Shown: positions 1 through 11,658, counted from the first letter of the stretch. The stretch: DNA of 64,000 nt from Sitta carolinensis (GCA_032173965.1 JAVUNC010000004.1:2184501-2248500), one strand, 5' to 3'. The notes: generated from the letters alone by a model not told the origin. Numbers and translations: made by a program.

Positions 1-474
1 TTGAAGCAAAACAGATGGTTTACAGGGCAGATGATTTAAGAGAATTAAGAAAAGGGAAAGCCCAAGCTGGGAAAGAAAAAAAAAAAAAAAAAAAAAAGTC
101 CTCCTGTTTCCCAAACTGAATGTCATTCTGGGACAGCTACACAAGACCACAAAAATGCAAAAACATGGTTTCAGAGACAGAAATCACTGCAGTTAATGCC
201 TGAGTGAGACATAACACAAGAAAAATAAACAGCCAAGTGAAAAACACTTTGATTTGAGACTGCAGTTCCACCAGCATTCCACTTCTGGCTTTCCCCTCAG
301 CAAGAACGGCCAAACCAAACAGTCTGCCATGGTTATTTTATCCTCCTCAAGCAGGAAAATGACTGTGGTGAGTCATTCACAAGAAAAAATCTCCAAAAGG
401 AAGTTGTAAGGGAAAAAGTGTGTGGTTACCCTCATATTTTGTACACATTCCCAGTAATTTTTGTGGCTCCTTAC
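1..474 (-). other. KIF13B: KIF13B intron 16 (part)
   Basis: Downstream intron after exon 16. It contains a 22-base A run at 76-97 (poly-T on the gene strand). I see no exon or mobile element otherwise. Confidence 0.8.
76..97. repeat. Poly(A) run
   Basis: Twenty-two consecutive A on the plus strand; low-complexity, possibly the tail of an old retroposon, but no body is recognisable next to it. Confidence 0.85.
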
Positions 475-665
475 CATTACTGCCAAGAGCCTTCATGGTG
501 ACTTCCATCTGGGCATACTCGTAGCTGAAGTTAATCTCACTGGACACCTCACTGGAATTGTCTCCATCTATGTCCAGCTGCTCCACACTGTTACTGCACC
601 TCATGGAGTTGTCCCTCTCCTCATCCTCATGATCTGCCTTCTTTTTCTTCTTTGGCAAATTCAGC
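475..665 (-). CDS. KIF13B: KIF13B exon 16: end of FHA region, basic/acidic linker
   Basis: 191-bp exon covering about residues 541-604. It begins by completing a split arginine codon (phase 2) and reads LNLPKKKKKADHEDEERDN, then a serine-rich acidic stretch and YEYAQMEVTMKALGSN. It ends one base into the next codon. The donor is G|GTAAGG (complement at 471-474) and the acceptor AG lies at 667-666 behind a T/C-rich tract. The five-lysine block followed by Asp/Glu is the charged linker after the FHA domain in KIF13B. No functional domain is known here; it joins FHA to the stalk. The next exon (expected to read on toward MQSILNSLEQQ) is not found in 1-474. Confidence 0.95.
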
Positions 666-1282
666 CTTTAAGTAAGAGGAAAAGTTTTAGAGAACTATTA
701 ATTGCTCAGCTCTGAAACACAGGGTTGCTTTCGAATATTGTTAAAATTCAGTAGAGCCTCCAAATTACATTTTTTTTCCCTTTCAAATTGTATTGATCTC
801 CTGTGGGTGTAATTTTCCTCAGGGCAAAAACAGGAGCAGAAGGTAAACTAATTAATCTATTCTACATTCTCATAATGAAGTACCTGATAATACAGTTTAG
901 ATAACCATGACATTTTTCAGTCGTTCCACATCCAAATAATTTAGGGGCAACAGTGAAGTGATATCCCACTTTTTTATGTGGATTCTCCTCTTGAGCATAA
1001 AATAAAGCAATGAAATTTTAGATTATCATTCAAATCCACTGATTTTTGAGGTATTTCAGAGGGTTTCAAAGAAAAGATCTACCAGTGATCCTGTCTGATA
1101 CAGGAAGGTCACAGATATGGCTGGGACTACAGGGGACAGAGAGCACAGCGAGCTTGAAATAATATTTAGCATTAAAAACCAGTCCAACAGCAGTATTGCT
1201 TTTACAATCCCCATCTCTCCTCACCCCTTAAGCCAAAACAAAGTGGGTGCCAATTCACAATTCCTTTAATAACTTTTGTTAC
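666..1282 (-). other. KIF13B: KIF13B intron 15
   Basis: 617 bp, AT-rich, canonical ends. Nothing further recognised. Confidence 0.85.
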
Positions 1283-1369
1283 CTGAAGAAATGGTTGTTT
1301 CCCCACAGGATCCTGTCTCCATGGTGGAGCTGGATGGGACACACGACAGCCGAGCCGTTTACAAATGTC
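1283..1369 (-). CDS. KIF13B: KIF13B exon 15: C-terminal half of FHA domain
   Basis: 87-bp exon covering about residues 512-541, reading (R)TFVNG, then AVVCPIQLHHGDRILWGNNHFF(R). It enters and leaves at phase 2, with the arginine codons at both ends split AG|G. The acceptor is TTCACAG (AG at 1371-1370) and the donor AG|GTAACA (AC at 1281-1282). The HGDRILWGNNHFF motif is the closing beta-strand region of the kinesin-3 FHA fold and is highly conserved. The residues just before it (SAVVCP) are more variable between paralogues. Confidence 0.95.
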
Positions 1370-2418
1370 CTGTGAAAAGGCAAAAATCTAAAGTAAATAT
1401 ATTTACATAAAGCTTAATTTTTCCCCTCCCAGTATTATTTTCATTACTGCAACAAATAAAGGCAGGAGAAGAGATTTATGTATTGCAAACAGGCGAAACA
1501 TTCCCAGAAAATTCACTGATCTACCCAGTGCTGTTTCAAAACCTCTTCAAATTCAGCTTCTTTTGACCTCCTGAGCTCATGAAGTTCAGTACCTTTGGAC
1601 AGATATTACTACAGCTGTGTCTGGGGAGTAAAATTAGAGCTTAAAAATAAGCAGCCTGAAAAAAAAAGTCACTAGGGAAAAACTCTTGCACACTGCTCTG
1701 AAATACAGGCACACAATAGAAATATTTGAATGAGGCAATAGACACCTTTGCTACATTAATAGCTTAGAGACATTAATTAAAATCATCAGAAACTACTTTT
1801 ATTTCAGAGTCAGATTAAGTTTGCAAATAGGGATAACTCAAATTTGAGGGGAATCTCAGGTTGCTACCCAGTCCAATCTGCTCCAAGCAGGATCAGCCAC
1901 AAATCAGGCTAAATGTGCAAAGTTTGAATTTTGTGTATTAACAATAAATTATTGGAGATGCTGACACTGCATGTCATTTTGTGATCAATCTGAATATGCC
2001 AGCTGCTTCTCAAGTAGAGCTACTTAATTGAATAAGGCAACAAATGCTTCAGCAGCTCTTTGCATATCAACAGATTTCCTAGAAAATTAATTCAAATTTT
2101 GACAGGGGTTACATCTACACAGCTGCAAATCAGTGAGTATCTACTCGCTGAAAGGACATGCAATTTACTCATCTTCTCTTTGAAAATTTGGGCTACAAAC
2201 ACCCTCCCTGAGAGAAATCTCACTGGAATGGAGCATGAGTTGACAGAGGAACAGGTGACAATTAAAATGTAAAAGCAGCATACAAGAAGCAGAATTTTTC
2301 TTACTACGAAAGAGATAAGAGAAGTTTGTTTTCCAAGTATCCTTGTGCACCATCAATCAAAAAATACTGGATAAAATGACAACTATCAAACAGCTGTGGC
2401 TGCATTTTATTCCTTCAC
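1370..2418 (-). other. KIF13B: KIF13B intron 14
   Basis: 1049 bp with canonical ends. Short open frames on both strands are chance; I see no repeat family or RNA gene. Confidence 0.85.
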
Positions 2419-2548
2419 CTGGTATTTTTTTGAGGGGTCAGCATAACCTGGCCTTCTGGGGTGATGTCTATGATGCAGTGCTCAGGAAGAATTCCCATTC
2501 CACACAACTGGATATCTTGAGAGTTGTCTGAGCCTATAGCGTGTGCTC
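2419..2548 (-). CDS. KIF13B: KIF13B exon 14: FHA domain core, one base short (frameshift)
   Basis: FHA core exon, about residues 469-512: EHT(L), then IGSDNSQDIQLCGMGILPEH and CIIDITPEGQVMLTPQKNT(R). The acceptor is TTCCCCAG (AG at 2550-2549) and the donor CCAG|GTGAAG (AC at 2417-2418). The length is 130 bp, but the phases of its neighbours (0 in, 2 out) require 131. The missing base lies in the fourth codon: the exon begins GAG CAC ACG CTA TAG, giving an in-frame stop, whereas one extra base there restores ATA GGC TCA and the family sequence. No alternative acceptor within the exon repairs the frame. This is either a sequence or assembly error or a real truncating allele. Confidence 0.93.
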
Positions 2549-4662
2549 CTGGGGAAAAATGAATTCAGATGTTAACGATGGATTGCAGAGGTTCACTGGG
2601 TCTAATTCACCCATTCTCCTTCTGGATGTGTCATGTCACCTGGTCCCAAAATTTCACAGCTGTTCAATACCTCCCTTAGAGGGAAAAAAAAAAAAGAAAA
2701 TTAATGATTTGTCTTACAATAGCAAGCAGGGAGCACTCAGGAAAGTTTACAGGCAACAGTTAGACTTGAAAATAAAGAGAATTTTATGATTTAATGGAGG
2801 AATTCAATGTCTTGGAACGTTGTAGAAGTCAAAGGAATGAAGGATTTCAGGCAGGAATTCAGAGAGGCTCACAGTGGCAGGTCCATGGTGATTATGGAGA
2901 TTCCACCTAGATCAGCAACAGCTTGGGAAATTCCTGGATACTCAAGGTCTGGAGGATCTGGAAGATGAAGGATCACCCCACACATAAAATCTCTCAGATT
3001 GGAAAAACCACTTTAAGACCATCCAACCAACCACCCCCAGCACTGCCAAAGCCACCACTGCCCCATGTCCCCAAGTGCCACATCCAGAGGGCTCTTAAAT
3101 CCCTCCAGGGATGGGGACTCCACCACTGCCAGGGCTGGATCCCCCTTTTGGGACAGAAATCTCTTTTTTAGGCATCTCCAAGGAATTTTTGAGGAACAGA
3201 TATAACAGTTCAGATGGGTCAGTCCAGGTAGTTCTTCAGTACTTGAAGGACCTGGAGCACACACAGCTCAGAGAGAACATGGGTAAATATTCTGAGAAAT
3301 AAGAGTTAAATCTCAGGATTTTAGGAAAAACAGCCACAAGTAATTTCAAAGCACGGGGGAATTTTACACCGAAATTCCCCAGGAGCAAGAAAAATCTGAG
3401 TTATTAAAGAAATAACAAAGATTAATTGAAGGAGACAACATCTATCCCAAGGAGTTTGTCCCTAGAAAAGGAAAAGAGCACAGAAGCACCCGAGGCTTTT
3501 CCTGCTGGCACTGATGGGCCAAAGGCTTTGCCTTGCTCTTGTCCTTGTTCCCAGTGAGCACTGGGAGAAAGTGGGATCTGTCCCAGTATCTCTCATGATT
3601 TAGCAGCTGAGTCACACTCTGGACTTTTACATGCAAGTTGTCTGGGAAAGAGTCAACCTCCCCAAAAACCTCAGCTCTTTTCTCCTTTTTCATGTGTTTT
3701 CTTTTCAGCAGATTCAACATGGAAAAAGTGTTTCCCCTTATTTTTACTGAGATATCACAGAGCCACAATGGCTGATATAAAAGAGGATCACGTATCTCTC
3801 AAGACTGACTAAACCAAAACCATCTTTCAGCCTAATTGCTGATTTTGTGGCTGTACTCAGAGTTCCTGCCCCACTTCAAAGGGAAGAGAAGGATTTGATG
3901 TGAAGCTCAAACCGCCCACGTTCGCTGTGAAATTTTTAGAACTTGCACTCCAAGACGTGACTTTAAAATGGTCGTACCTCGTTTCTCCTCCTGAGTCCTC
4001 CATCTACAATTTGTAAAAACCACAATAAACTGCCCAAATATTTCAGCACAGGGTCAAAAAGTCACATCACATGTTTGATGGTTAATATCAGAAACAGGGA
4101 CTGCACATCAGAAATGTGAGGTAGAACAGAACTTATTCTTCACTCCTGGCAAGTTGCACGAAGAGGATTAAAAATGCATTTCATAAACTGAAGACAACAG
4201 CCAGAATTTAGACTGGAGAAGCTGACTACTGATATGCCCAACCTTTATATAAAACGATTTCAAGGGTAAAAGCTTGTGAAAGTTTGCATTAAAAAACCCA
4301 ACCAACGAATAAACCTCACCCCAGAACAGGACAGAGTTTCTAAAAAAGAATAAGTCTAAATTTCTTCTTAAAAAACACCAAAGAAAACCAAAACAAAAAC
4401 ATCAAATCCCCCAACATTTCCTGTGCTACAAAGAATTATATTTGAAATAAGGTTTTAGTCATAAAAATATTCGTATTTTTAGAAATACAGTTTATATTCA
4501 GATTTATGTACACGTATTTATGTGTATCTGTACATATATTTAATACAGATTTTTGGTTTATGCACCAATATACACAGAACTCTCTAAGTACACCACTTCC
4601 ACATGAATTAGAGGCCCACTTCTGACATTAAAAAATTTTTATACACGAAGATATATTTTTAC
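2549..4662 (-). other. KIF13B: KIF13B intron 13
   Basis: 2.1 kb. It contains a CR1 fragment near 3.0-3.15 kb and a short A run near 2.68 kb; the rest is unremarkable AT-rich sequence. Confidence 0.85.
2996..3145 (-). mobile_element. CR1 LINE 3'-end fragment
   Basis: The plus strand shows the complement of a CR1 3' end: 'ggaaaaaccactttaagacc' followed by 'ccaagtgccacatccag' and 'ccctccagggatggggactcc'. This is the same wording as the copies at 10.7, 36.6 and 53.9 kb. It is 5'-truncated and non-coding. Ends are approximate. Confidence 0.8.
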
Positions 4663-4797
4663 CTTTAGATAGTACACCAGGAGTTCATTGAGAGCTGGAT
4701 CTGCATTCAAATTAACCAGGAAGCACTTATTATCCCCCACTTTAATTCCAGAGGACTGCAGGGAGATGCCAAGGCTTTCCAGCTGTTTCTGACGCTC
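4663..4797 (-). CDS. KIF13B: KIF13B exon 13: coiled-coil end and FHA N-terminus
   Basis: 135-bp exon, 45 codons, phase 0 at both ends, about residues 424-468. It reads ERQKQLESLGISLQSSGIKV, then GDNKCFLVNLNADPALNELL and VYYLK. The first part finishes the heptad-like coiled coil after the motor. The LVNLNADPALNELLVYYLK segment is the conserved start of the kinesin-3 FHA domain. The donor is AAAG|GTAAAA (AC at 4661-4662) and the acceptor TCTTACAG (AG at 4799-4798). Confidence 0.95.
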
Positions 4798-7700
4798 CTG
4801 TAAGAGAGCAGCCATCAAAATTCAGCTGACTGATGCACAACCCTTCGGAAATCCATTCCCATTTCCAGAGCCACCAGGCAAAACCGATGGATTGCTGCTC
4901 CTAGAACAGGAAACTCTTCCCTCTGCAACAGGTGAGGCACAGAAGCCTCAGTTCCCCCAGGCTCTGCTCAGGGGTGATTCCTGTGATTCCTCCTGTCCTC
5001 GCCCCTCTGCTCTCCAAGGGCTCCGTGCTTTGGTCCCACACATTCCCATCTTGCCAGTGGGAACTGAAAGCAGCTGGGAGCAGCCTCCTGCAGCACTGCA
5101 GAGCTTCTCCATGACCTCACTGGAACAGCAAAATGCTACCACAAAGCCATCTCTAGAGCCCTTTATTCTCCCTTTCCAGCTAAAAAGCAAGAAGTTAAGT
5201 TAAAGCTCTGCCAAGCCAAGCTCCATGTCTATCCTTTGTTCCAGAGCAATCAAAATGACAAAAAACTGGCAACCTGCTATTTAAGTAATGCAAAGAACAC
5301 TTCCTGCTGAACAAGAATAGCAGCGTTTTGGATGGTGTTTTGTTCTTGTCAAAAGACTTCATAGAAATGCCCAACAAAGCATTACTGTGCAAAAATGCAC
5401 ATCTCTCAAAGGGAAGGGTTTTGGGTGAGACCAGAGCTGTGAAAGGAACATTAAACATTTCTGACTCAGGAACAGAAAAGGATTCTTCTACCAAAAAAAA
5501 AAAAAATTAAAATCCACTGGGATAGAAAAGTTGAGAATTGTTCCCAGGATCAGCGAGAAACTGAAGTGAGACTCCATGTCTGCAACAGCAAAAAATAAAA
5601 AAATTAAAAATAATTATGGGAGGGTTCTCACAGGATTACTGGGGTAAGCAGAAACAGGAGAGGGTGAAACTAATAACTAAAAAAAAATACAAGAGACCTA
5701 CAGTGCTTTCTTAGTGCTGAGACTTTTAAAAATATCAAATTAAATAATGTAGGAATAACCCTGGAATGTTTACCTATCAGTGTGCTTTACATTTATAAAT
5801 GGAGAATGTCACAATATTCAGGATCATTCTCTGCTCAGCTGTACCAGGTCTAATCAAGATTAAAATTGTAAAGAAATGGCACAACTTGCTCATGATTTTC
5901 TGTTCCCTGTCTCCCCACACGCTTAGAAACCCAACACAATGTCCTTGTAAGGAAAAGTCATGTGTGTGTGTGTGAGAGAGATAACAAAGAACAGAGGAGA
6001 AACTGCAGTGTGATGTCAAAGATCTCCCTTCCGATCACCAGTGCCAGGCTCTGAAGTTCACAAAAATCCTTATTATCTGCAAAGATAAAGCACATGTTGC
6101 CCTAAGGAGAACTTGGCCCACAGTGTGAATCTCATAGGATTAACTGAAAAAGAGCCAGTTCCTGTTAATTTTTTCTCAAGACCTAATGTTAATTAATTTA
6201 AACACTGAAAAAACCATTAAAAATATGTCAAATGCTCGCTGAAAATGTGAAAACTTGCCTGTTCATGTGGCTGGTGTTTAAGGCTTTGAACTCTTATTGA
6301 TGACACTTTGAGGGTCCTTCCTCTCTATTAGGAATCATCCTTTCCTCAAAGATTTACAACAGCCCTCCATCCAACCTGTCTACCCTGACACAATTTGACA
6401 GGCAGATGAAAAAGCAGCAAAGACAACGTGGAGAACAGAGCACAGCCCCCTGTCCCTATATCCCTGTCCCACTTGGGGGTAGGAAGGAGAAAATCAGGAG
6501 TGAAGTTGAGTCTGAGAATAAAGAAGGGTGTTTTAAGATTTAGTTTTTATTTCTCGTTACCGTACTCTGATCTGATTGGTAACAAATTAAACTCCTTTTC
6601 CCCAGTAAATCAGTTTTGCCCGTGACAATAATTGGTGATTGACCTCTCCCTGTGTTTATGTCGACCCAGGACCCCTGTGTTACATCTTCTCTCCCCTGTC
6701 CAGGTGAGGAGGGGAGTGACAGAGTGGCTTCCATTGACGTCCAGACAGTCCTGAAACAGCCTGTGCTGCACTAACACTTGTCCTTATCCCTCCTCAGGAA
6801 AAAAATATCCCTTTTTCAAGGCTGATGAAACTCCCAGCTCTGAAACATCCCACCAGGCTGGGATTTTAGAGACAGAAAGGCAGAGCTAAAGCAGCAGCGT
6901 GCAAACATCAAGGCACATTTAGGCTGCAGAGCTGAGCCTGTTATTTCAGTTTTTCACCTCCTCACACATTCAGTGCCTAGAAACTATTGTGTAGGATAAG
7001 AGCAGGATTTTTTTACTATTATTATTTTTTATTTGATTCTTTTTTTCCACCCTTATACACAGGGAGGAATTGCACTGAAAGGCAGGAAGCCCTTGTAGTC
7101 ACAGGCAGCACCTCTTACAATGGATCTTTAAAACCAAAGTCAACACAGTCTATTCTGATTGTGGCATCTACAAGAGGGCTTTGTACCAGAGGCTCCATTC
7201 TCCCCTTATTTATTACACACTATTCATCACCTCCCAACAATCCTCCCCCTCCAAAGCTCCCCTCTGCAAATATATACATCAGCATTTGTGTGGGAAGAAC
7301 CAGGAGTGTCATGCAATAACCGTGGTGACCTGCATCATTCTTCCAACGTAATCATCCCCAGTTATGGTCTGAGGCCCTAAATATCAGTTTAGGAGCTATT
7401 AAAACACACAGAGATCCTCAGCAGCTTTATTTTTTACCATTCTGAATGCCCTCTGCCTGGTGCATTGAGGCACTCAGTCCATAACCTTGCACTGAATGCT
7501 CTCAGTGCTCCCTTATCACATTTTTACTGCCTGAAGAATATAAAAAAAACCCCCTGTAATCCTCTCATCTGTGGATTATTATTTATTTTCTTAAATAACT
7601 TCTCCATTTGCATACAGTGACAATTTATTATTGTCACTGGAGTGGTAATCTGGGAGGCACCCATCTATCACAGGAATTAAGTGAAGCTTTCAAAAGGGCA

Positions 7701-7829
7701 GCAAGCTTGACCTACTTACCCATAAACGTGGGGAGAGACTCAGACAACCTCTATGAACTGACAGACAAAGAAAACAAACCTATTTTTCATAAAAAATGGG
7801 GCAGGGAAGGAGGAAAGAAAGCAGCAAAC
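4798..7829 (-). other. KIF13B: KIF13B intron 12
   Basis: 3.0 kb of intron with a short TG repeat (5961-5974) and an A run near 5.5 kb. No mobile element recognised. Confidence 0.85.
5961..5974. repeat. (TG)7 microsatellite
   Basis: Seven TG dinucleotides followed by GAGAGAG; a short simple repeat. Confidence 0.8.
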
Positions 7830-7940
7830 CTGAGCTATCTCCTCAGTTTTTCGTAATTTTTCTTCCCAGGTCACAGTCATCTCCTGAATCAACTTTTCTG
7901 ATTCCTCCAATCGTTCTTTTAATTCTGGTGACTTCATAGC
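7830..7940 (-). CDS. KIF13B: KIF13B exon 12: neck coiled coil
   Basis: 111-bp exon, 37 codons, phase 0 at both ends, about residues 387-423. It reads AMKSPELKERLEESEKLIQE, then MTVTWEEKLRKTEEIAQ. The regular spacing of Leu/Ile/Met/Trp with abundant Glu/Lys is typical of the coiled coil that controls dimerisation and autoinhibition in kinesin-3 motors. The acceptor is TTCCTGCAG (AG at 7942-7941). The donor CAG|GTTTGC is weak at positions +3 to +6, which could make this exon sensitive to splicing regulation; that is inference only. Confidence 0.95.
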
Positions 7941-8659
7941 CTGCAGGAATAAAAGCAAATGAAACAAGAAAAGCTTGTTGTGCTTCGTGTTTTTTCCCTC
8001 TGCAGCCACACAGATGGGGGAATAAAGGCAACATGACTCATTTTTCAAGGCACACTTAGCAGTAAGTAAAGGGGTCTTTAAAACACACATTGCACGTAAA
8101 GGCAGAATCCACCAAAAAGTTTTTTTTAATTAGTTTCAAATACAGATGTTAACGTGGAGTTGATGTACCTCAACACAAACCAATTACATTAGATTTGCAC
8201 AAAGATACTCACACACAAACTGAGCTTATTTCTAGGTCCCTAGTGACTCTTATCAAAACCAGTTTTGTTTTTAAAGATCCTGCTGCTCTGGCTATGTGCC
8301 CTCAGCTGTCAAACCCTCAAAGTGACACCTGACGTCTCAGTAAACTGCCACATCACCAAAAGATCTTTATTGCTCATTTTCAAACGGCCTGATGTGTGCA
8401 ATAGTTTTCCTACAGGAAAAATGCAGCTCTTCTGGTTATGCACATTTCCACATGTAGTTTACAGAGTGACTATCAAAGAAAGCTTTACAATGAGCTTCTG
8501 GACACTGAAATTCAATTTTCTTGCTCATTTGCCACAGCTCTAATTTTGTCTGGTGAAATATTCAAAGGCTCATGATCCAAACGAGGACAACCTTCAGAAT
8601 AAGGAAATACTCCCATGGCCACCCATCAGACACCCCAAAAACTGAAAGGGTATCAGCAT

Positions 8660-8802
8660 CCCCCCCATCCCTGGAAATGTCCAAGGCCAGGCTGGATGGG
8701 GCTTGCAGCACCTTGGGACAGTGGAAGGTGACCCATGGCAGGGGGCTGGTCTGGAAGAGCTTTAAAAGGTCCCTTCCAACTCAAACTATTGTATGATTTT
8801 TA
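8660..8802 (+). mobile_element. CR1 LINE 3'-end fragment
   Basis: Sense-orientation CR1 tail: 'ccctggaaatgtccaaggcc', 'gggacagtggaaggtg', then 'aaaggtcccttccaactcaa' and a degenerate 'attgtatgattt' end. 5'-truncated. Confidence 0.85.
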
Positions 8803-9205
8803 AACTTCCATCTCCATACTGGCATTTCCTCCTCTACTGACGTTGATCAAAAAGCCTGTGGGCTTCCTTATGTCATTATTTCATTACTGCTAACGAGGAG
8901 TATGGGTTTGGCTGGTTGGCATTTAAACTATGGGAGCAGCATCCTCCAGCCTCAGACATTCCCTTACCACAAACCCAAAACTCCTCACAGGAACCCAGAT
9001 CAAGGAGTGGCCTCATTACACTGCAGCTCCTTCAAGAAATGGAGCAAGTGCCAGGATTGGAAAATCCTGTTTTAAGGAGTTTCCTCTGCCCCAAGACACA
9101 ACAGTCTAGGAACTGTCAGCTGATGCATCCTGTGTGGGTTTTTTCTGCTTTAAATACCTAAATATGGGGGAAAAGGGAGAAGAACTTTGGTCAAGAGTCT
9201 GGAGG

Positions 9206-9460
9206 GACAAGGGGGAATAGCTTCCCCCTGCCAGATGGCAGGGTTAGGTGGGATACTGAAAAGGAATTTTTAGTTGTGAGGGTGGTGAAGCCCAGAGAAG
9301 CTGTGGCTGCCCCTGGATCCCTGGAAGTGTCCAAGACCAGGATGGACAGGGCTTGGAGCCACCTGGGATAGTGGAAAATGTCCCTGCCCATGGCAGAGGA
9401 TGGCACTGGATGTGATTTAAGGTCCCTTCCAATACAAAACCACTCCATGATTCCATGAAT
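9206..9460 (+). mobile_element. CR1 LINE 3'-end fragment (source-like copy of the intron 11 array)
   Basis: CR1 sense 3' end with 'agagaagctgtggctgcccc', 'gggatagtggaaaatgtccc' and 'ggtcccttcc', ending 'ccatgattccatga'. The unique sequence to its right (9461-9610) is repeated in both units of the 11.4-11.94 kb array, so this is a longer, related copy of the same block. Confidence 0.88.
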
Positions 9461-9610
9461 TCCACACAGGAAGAGAAGTGAATCCAAGGCAATTTCCCAA
9501 ACAAAAATTCATAATGCCAGAAAAAACATGATTGGTGCAAAGGGGTGGACACTACCAGGGCAGAAAGATGAAGCCCAGGTATTGTCAAGGTTTAATTTGT
9601 CCATTTCTTT
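9461..9610. repeat. Linker block shared with the exon 11 array (copy 0)
   Basis: About 150 bp starting 'attccacacaggaag' and containing 'ccagggcagaaagatgaagc' and 'tcaaggtttaatttgtcc'. The same block recurs at about 11509-11655 and 11807-11938. Copy 0 stops matching just after 'atttctttg', where the other copies run into an exon 11 sequence. Confidence 0.85.
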
Positions 9611-10707
9611 GGACAATAAGTGAACATTTTCACACATTTCAGCTGTACAATGACCTGGGTAACTCTCCTCATTCCCTACAATGCCCAAATTATCCCCAAA
9701 GAAATGGGCCCAGCTTCTCTGCTGGAAGTAGGTGAATTCCCAGGAAGGACAAGCTGGTGAACTCGGCATAGACAAATTAAAATGATGTTAATTCTGACAA
9801 AAAAAAGATCAAGATGCATGGATTATAAAGGAAATATATAAAGAAAAGAGGAAAAGAGAATAATTCCATACTCTGTGAGGGGAAAATCAACTGTCAAGTT
9901 TTGTTCTGGCTGTCTGGGAGAGAAAAGGGCACTGACACCAAAAGGTAAAAAAATCCCAAACCCACAACTTGGCAATTTCTGTATCTGGAAATGAGCTTTG
10001 AAAATGCAACTTGTCATAATGAGTCAGTGCTTTTGTTCACTTCAGGAAGTTATTTATGCACATTTCTGTAAGAACAATTAGATGGGCAATAATGTAATGA
10101 ACTGAAAGGAGCACAAGGCTGTGAATGTGGGGTTTGACCTTTACTGTGCAGCCTCTTAACAGCAAATTGTTCTGGTTTTTCCCTGCTCTTTGTCAGTGGT
10201 GCTGGGATGACAACTAGGGTGGGATTTTAATACATGGGAAAGGAAATATTTATTATTTCATCCCTAGGAAACACTACTTCATTACTTTGGACAGCTGCCA
10301 TTATTTTGGTGTAATGCTAGAAAACAAAACAAATGGGGATTACTTGCAACTCTCAGAGTACTGTTAAGTCTGTGGTTGATATTTTAGAGGAATTTTCAGG
10401 TATTTAATATGATATTTAACTTGAGATACCTTAAAGAAACTGATATACACACAGTGAATGCTTAGCATATTAGGAGGCTCAAATGAGGAGAGTCCAGAAT
10501 CCACAAGTCATTTGCAGCATCACAGCCAACATTCCCTGCATACCTCCTGATGTAAATGCTGTAATCATAATTTTTCAGAACTGCAAACCACAGGGATTAC
10601 ATCACCACTGCTTTGTCCCTTTGGGAACAGAACTCAGAATTACACTGATTCTTGGCCATCATCTAACACTTAGACCATGTTTCTCTTGAAATTTCACTGC
10701 AGTAGCA

Positions 10708-11010
10708 ATCACAGAATAGGCTGGAAAAGACCTTGGAGATCATCGAGTCCAACCTATGACCTAAAACCACCTTATCAATTAATCCATGGCACTGAGTGCC
10801 ACATCCAGGGTTTTTTTTTAAACACCTCCAGGGATGGTGACTCCACCACCTCCCTGGGCAGCCCACTCCAATGCTCAGTCACTCTTTCTGTGAAGAATTT
10901 TCTCCTAAAGTCCAGCCTAAATTTCCCCTGGTGCAGCTTAAGGCTGTGTCCTCCCATCCTGTCACTGCTTGTCTGGGAGACTGATCCCCACCTGGCTACA
11001 GCCAGATAGT
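10708..11010 (-). mobile_element. CR1 LINE 3'-end fragment
   Basis: Antisense CR1: 'atcacagaataggctggaaa', 'gagtccaacc', 'gtgccacatccaggg', 'cacctccagggatggtgact', then the more upstream CR1 part with 'ctcccatcctgtcactgctt'. About 300 bp, 5'-truncated. Confidence 0.88.
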
Positions 11011-11363
11011 GCCTAGTGCCTGTGAGAGATTCAACAGCTGGAAACAGGCAAAAAAACTTTATTTAACTGAAGTCACATCTCACAGGATGAGAGAAGAGTT
11101 CAGATCATGCTGAACTCCTAAAACACATCAGCAGAGCTCTGCCTAGAAATCACCCAGGATTAACTGGAACTATCTATGTCTCCATGCCCTCTGTATCAGA
11201 GTAAAACCAAGGATGCTCAAAAAGGTGTTCAACACCTCAATGAACGCCCACATTTCACACAGAAAAACATAAAAATAATTATATAAAGGGAGATGGAAGC
11301 ACTCCCTGCAACGTGCCCTCAGGGAATTCCTTCTGGGGTGTGTGGGATCTGCAAGGTTTGTAC

Positions 11364-11408
11364 CTTGGCCTTGGTGAGCTGCTCCTGCAGCTTCTCCACC
11401 TCCTCAAG
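11364..11408 (-). pseudogene. Degenerate partial copy 1 of KIF13B exon 11 3' end, with donor
   Basis: On the minus strand this reads EEVEKLQEQLTKAK followed by a GT donor (AC at 11362-11363), matching the end of exon 11 ([14 protein letters not shown]). Differences are mostly CpG changed to TpG or CpA. The copy has only the last ~45 bp of the exon and no acceptor. Its exon-internal end runs straight into a truncated CR1 tail. As a 3' exon fragment it is not expected to be spliced in by itself. Confidence 0.85.
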
Positions 11409-11413
11409 GAGGA

Positions 11414-11508
11414 GGACAGTGCAAGGTGTCCCTGCCCATGCCAGAGGATGGTACTGGATGAGATTTAAAGTCCATCCTAACCCAAAACCACTCCATGACT
11501 CTATCAAT
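11414..11508 (+). mobile_element. Truncated CR1 tail in array unit 1
   Basis: CR1 sense tail beginning abruptly at 'gacagtgcaaggtgtccctg' beside the exon fragment, through 'gatgagatttaaagtcc', and ending 'ccatgactctatcaattcc'. The same truncation point recurs in unit 2, so the unit was copied after the CR1 and exon parts became joined. Confidence 0.82.
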
Positions 11509-11658
11509 TCCACACAGGAAGGGAAATGAATCCAAGGCAATTACCCAAACAAAAATTCACAATGCCAGAAAAGACATGGTCAAAGGGGTGGGACACTACC
11601 AGGGCAGAAAGATGAAGCCCAGATATTGTCAAGGTTTAATTTGTCCATTTCTTTGTAC

